NCBI GenBank assembly: GCA_023420935.1
Contig: JAEZUR010000148.1
Coordinates: 1 to 5,078 of the forward strand
From: Bacillota bacterium
GTDB lineage: Bacteria; Bacillota; Clostridia; Lachnospirales; Lachnospiraceae
Reading direction: 5' to 3'
DNA: 5,078 nucleotides
How positions within the stretch are numbered: the stretch's first letter is position 1; the number at the start of each line of letters is the position of its first letter. Below the pieces are notes generated by a model. The model worked only from the letters and a program-made list of their open reading frames with translations. It had not been told where the DNA came from and did no database searches. The translations under genes were made by a program, and so were the position numbers. Below are positions 2,962 through 5,078 of the stretch, one piece after another.

Positions 2962-5078
2962 TGGAAAGCTAAGACTCATAATTACATAGCGAATTTGCTT
3001 CTGGAAGAGATTCAAGCAAATAAGGTAGGGACAACCTCCAAAGTAAATATTGCTCCTTTTGGATATTTTAATGTTGATCCTGAATTTGTAAAAGCATTAA
3101 CGGATTATCCGTCAGCATTTCGTGCAGGTGCGCAAGGTCCGGATGCTTACCCGGATATCTATGTGGGTCAGTCCTTCATTCATCCGGATGCAAGTAAACC
3201 CTCCGGCGAGTGGCTGAAGATGATGCTAGAGGATGCTCTTAAATACCCGCAGAATGATCCAAAGCGTTATGAGATTATGTCTTTCATCCTGGGTTTTATG
3301 TGTCATTACGCAGGAGACCTGTTCGGACATAATTACATAAATTCCATCGCTGGCGGTTCATATCCTGATATGACAGATCTCGCTGATAAAGAAAAGGCTG
3401 AGCCAGCTCTCAACATTATTACGAGACATCTTTCTTCTGAAGCCTATATCGATTCAAAAATCCCGTATGAGTATAAGACAGGCGAGAAAGTGGCATTGGA
3501 TGCTCCGAATGATTTTATTCTTAATACCTTCGTTTATAATGGCAATAAGAATAATGGATTCACTGACTATTATACTGTCAGCCCAAGCAGTTCAAATTTT
3601 AATCCAAGTAATATGGATGAATACCTGCCGGTGCATTTTAATTATATTGTAAATCTCCGAAACACACTTTATCAGAAATCCCAATATTATCGTGCCTATA
3701 TTAATTCAAAAAATGTACTGGACTATGTGGAGAACACAGCGATTGTAAACTATCTAGATGCGTGGATCGCGGATCTTGACAGGGCTATGAATGCTTGGAT
3801 TCAAGTTAGTGAGAATATTGCTAAGGGTATCGTTAAGAGCGGAGATGAGAACGATCTGGTTGTGGTCAAGAATGAGATCAGTAATTGGTTTAATACCTAC
3901 GGCAAATATATGTCACCGGTACCGGATGTGATTATCAATGCGCTGGGAGCCCCCAAAAGCTTTGCGCAGTTTTTAAAGGACTACGCCGATCTTGATTATC
4001 TTTATGATCTATACGAAGAATTTAATGATTACATGGAGAAATTGATCTTAAACTACATGATATATGATGTAGCAGGAATGACAGAAGAAGATGTGAAAAA
4101 GATGAGGGAAGCTTTGATCGCACCCAACCTAATTCTTGGCGAAGACGTTCTGGCTGTCATGGATCAAGATATGAAGAATTTTGGCTCTACGACGAATTCG
4201 AATGATCAGGATTTTGCTCCGTTTTACAACTCACTGATTATGACAAAACTAATATTAATTGGGCCGGACGGCATCAACAATTTGTTACAGCAGGTAACAG
4301 GCAGCTACTATAATACAGGCTATATCAAATCCACCGGCAGGAATACCATTGATAACCTGAAGGTGAGAATTAAGACAAAAAAGAATAAAACATCCTGGGG
4401 AATACCCACTACAAATTACGGCACCGATAATGATGTTTATTTTGGTGTTGAATTGAAGAATGGCTCAACAATTGAGCAGCTATTTGACAGATCAGGATAT
4501 AATGACTTCAACAGTAATTGTGATGACACCTATATCTTTGATTTAAAATCATCAATAGTACCGAGTGATATTAATAAAATCTGGATACGTATGAATAAGA
4601 TTGTAAATGATGACTGGAATCCAGACTTTGCGGAGGTCTCTGGATATTTTGGAAACAGCATAATTATGAACGCTGTGAAATACACCGGTCTTCCGGAATT
4701 TAACGGCAATGAGACCTGGAGCAAAAACGTAAATTACAATGACAGTACCTATACAACCTCATTAAATACCGGAATGATAGACTTTATGAACAGCCTTGAT
4801 GAAAGTCTGCAATGGCAGGACATGGATTTCCTGCTTTGGAATGATGTAAATCTACGTGAAAAAGTCTTTTATACAGTATTCAAAGATGTTCAAAAATATG
4901 ATGATGCTTCTTATGATATGTATGCACCATATACTAACCTAAACTCTGCCTATACGGTTGGTCTTGATGCAAACGGTGGGGATCCGATTACAAATGAGCT
5001 TAAGGTTAATGTAGGTGATACCTTCGGAACTTTACCGAAGGCGACCAGAAAGAAATACAACTTTGATGGGTGGTATAC
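2884..5078 (+). CDS. Secreted alpha-toxin-like zinc phospholipase C with PLAT domain and InlB-type repeat, partial
   Basis: The first 731 codons are present; the C-terminus lies beyond the right edge. Residues 1-26 are a signal peptide (KVKK, hydrophobic core, AYA cleavage site), leaving Trp27 as mature N-terminus, as in zinc phospholipases C, where Trp1 binds zinc. The remaining expected ligands appear in order: H32 (KTH), D87 (GPD; D91 is an alternative), H100, H141 and D145 (HYAGD), H149, H182 and E186 (HxxxE). Known relatives hydrolyse phosphatidylcholine and similar lipids outside the cell; the substrate here is inferred. Residues about 190-485 are mostly helical and much longer than in alpha-toxin. 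Residues about 490-600 match a PLAT/C2-like domain (GTDNDVYFG at 513-521, NDF at 540-542, DTYIFDLK at 548-555, INKIWIR at 563-569), the membrane-binding domain of Clostridium perfringens alpha-toxin. Residues 689-731 begin an InlB B-type repeat (LDANGGD, ending FDGWY), usual in surface or secreted proteins. Confidence 0.88.
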   Translation, partial: MKVKKWFAVTLIVILSITSLPQKAYAWKAKTHNYIANLLLEEIQANKVGTTSKVNIAPFGYFNVDPEFVKALTDYPSAFRAGAQGPDAYPDIYVGQSFIHPDASKPSGEWLKMMLEDALKYPQNDPKRYEIMSFILGFMCHYAGDLFGHNYINSIAGGSYPDMTDLADKEKAEPALNIITRHLSSEAYIDSKIPYEYKTGEKVALDAPNDFILNTFVYNGNKNNGFTDYYTVSPSSSNFNPSNMDEYLPVHFNYIVNLRNTLYQKSQYYRAYINSKNVLDYVENTAIVNYLDAWIADLDRAMNAWIQVSENIAKGIVKSGDENDLVVVKNEISNWFNTYGKYMSPVPDVIINALGAPKSFAQFLKDYADLDYLYDLYEEFNDYMEKLILNYMIYDVAGMTEEDVKKMREALIAPNLILGEDVLAVMDQDMKNFGSTTNSNDQDFAPFYNSLIMTKLILIGPDGINNLLQQVTGSYYNTGYIKSTGRNTIDNLKVRIKTKKNKTSWGIPTTNYGTDNDVYFGVELKNGSTIEQLFDRSGYNDFNSNCDDTYIFDLKSSIVPSDINKIWIRMNKIVNDDWNPDFAEVSGYFGNSIIMNAVKYTGLPEFNGNETWSKNVNYNDSTYTTSLNTGMIDFMNSLDESLQWQDMDFLLWNDVNLREKVFYTVFKDVQKYDDASYDMYAPYTNLNSAYTVGLDANGGDPITNELKVNVGDTFGTLPKATRKKYNFDGWY
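4351..4683 (+). other. PLAT/C2-like lipid-binding domain coding region
   Basis: Codons about 490-600. Landmarks shared with the C-terminal domain of Clostridium perfringens alpha-toxin, recalled from memory, are GTD followed closely by YFG, then NDF, DTYxFxLK and an I-x-x-x-WIR strand. T514, D515, N540 and D541 fall where alpha-toxin has calcium-binding residues, while the position of its Asp269 appears to be Asn511 here. Calcium-dependent membrane binding is therefore plausible but possibly altered. Confidence 0.75.
4948..5076 (+). repeat. Start of an InlB B-type (Listeria-Bacteroides) repeat
   Basis: Codons 689-731 follow the repeat pattern: a strand leading into LDANGGD, a variable part, VNVGDTFGTLPKATRKKYNF, then DGWY at the window edge. 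Such repeats usually occur in tandem in surface or secreted Gram-positive proteins, so more copies or a wall anchor may follow outside the window. Confidence 0.75.

Noticed and set aside
3467..3652. Plus-strand open frame in another frame of the phospholipase gene
   Set aside because: The phospholipase frame is continuous with clear domains across this stretch.
4530..4724. Minus-strand open frame opposite the PLAT region
   Set aside because: It is a shadow of the PLAT-coding sequence and has no family resemblance.

Overview
The window looks like chromosomal DNA of a low-GC Gram-positive bacterium, most likely an anaerobic clostridium or a relative (Clostridia, Lachnospiraceae-like). The evidence is AT-rich non-coding DNA, strong AGGAGG-type ribosome binding sites, sigma-A-like promoters, a BlaI/M56 regulatory pair, and a secreted protein ending in an InlB-type repeat. 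The species cannot be named from this sequence.

Layout: (1) Positions 1-1812, minus strand, hold a two-gene unit. An M56 (BlaR1/MecR1-type) membrane metallopeptidase is followed, with its stop codon overlapping the next ribosome binding site, by an unrecognised membrane-anchored protein that runs off the left edge. (2) Positions 1813-2228 are a divergent control region of about 416 bp. It holds a good rightward promoter, an almost perfect BlaI-type operator at its predicted transcription start, a weaker leftward promoter whose -10 overlaps a degenerate operator-like site, and a leader of about 225 nt. (3) Positions 2229-2675, plus strand, encode a BlaI/MecI-family repressor that keeps the Asn-Phe bond cut in characterised members. 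(4) Positions 2676-2883 carry a possible decayed gene fragment and an inverted repeat in the spacer of a candidate promoter. (5) From 2884 to the right edge, plus strand, lies a large secreted protein, 731 codons and still open. It has a zinc-dependent phospholipase C domain, a PLAT/C2-like domain resembling that of Clostridium perfringens alpha-toxin, and the start of an InlB B-type repeat.

How the genes may work together: in the known Bla/Mec systems an M56 membrane sensor protease triggers loss of a BlaI repressor. Here the two genes are divergent rather than co-directional. The sensor's outer domain is not a penicillin-binding domain, so the signal is probably something other than a beta-lactam. 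The repressor very likely controls its own promoter. Whether it also controls the M56 gene or the phospholipase gene is inference only.

The most notable item is the phospholipase. It appears to have the full set of metal ligands of alpha-toxin-type enzymes, a much longer region between the active site and the PLAT domain, and a C-terminal repeat of a kind found in surface proteins.
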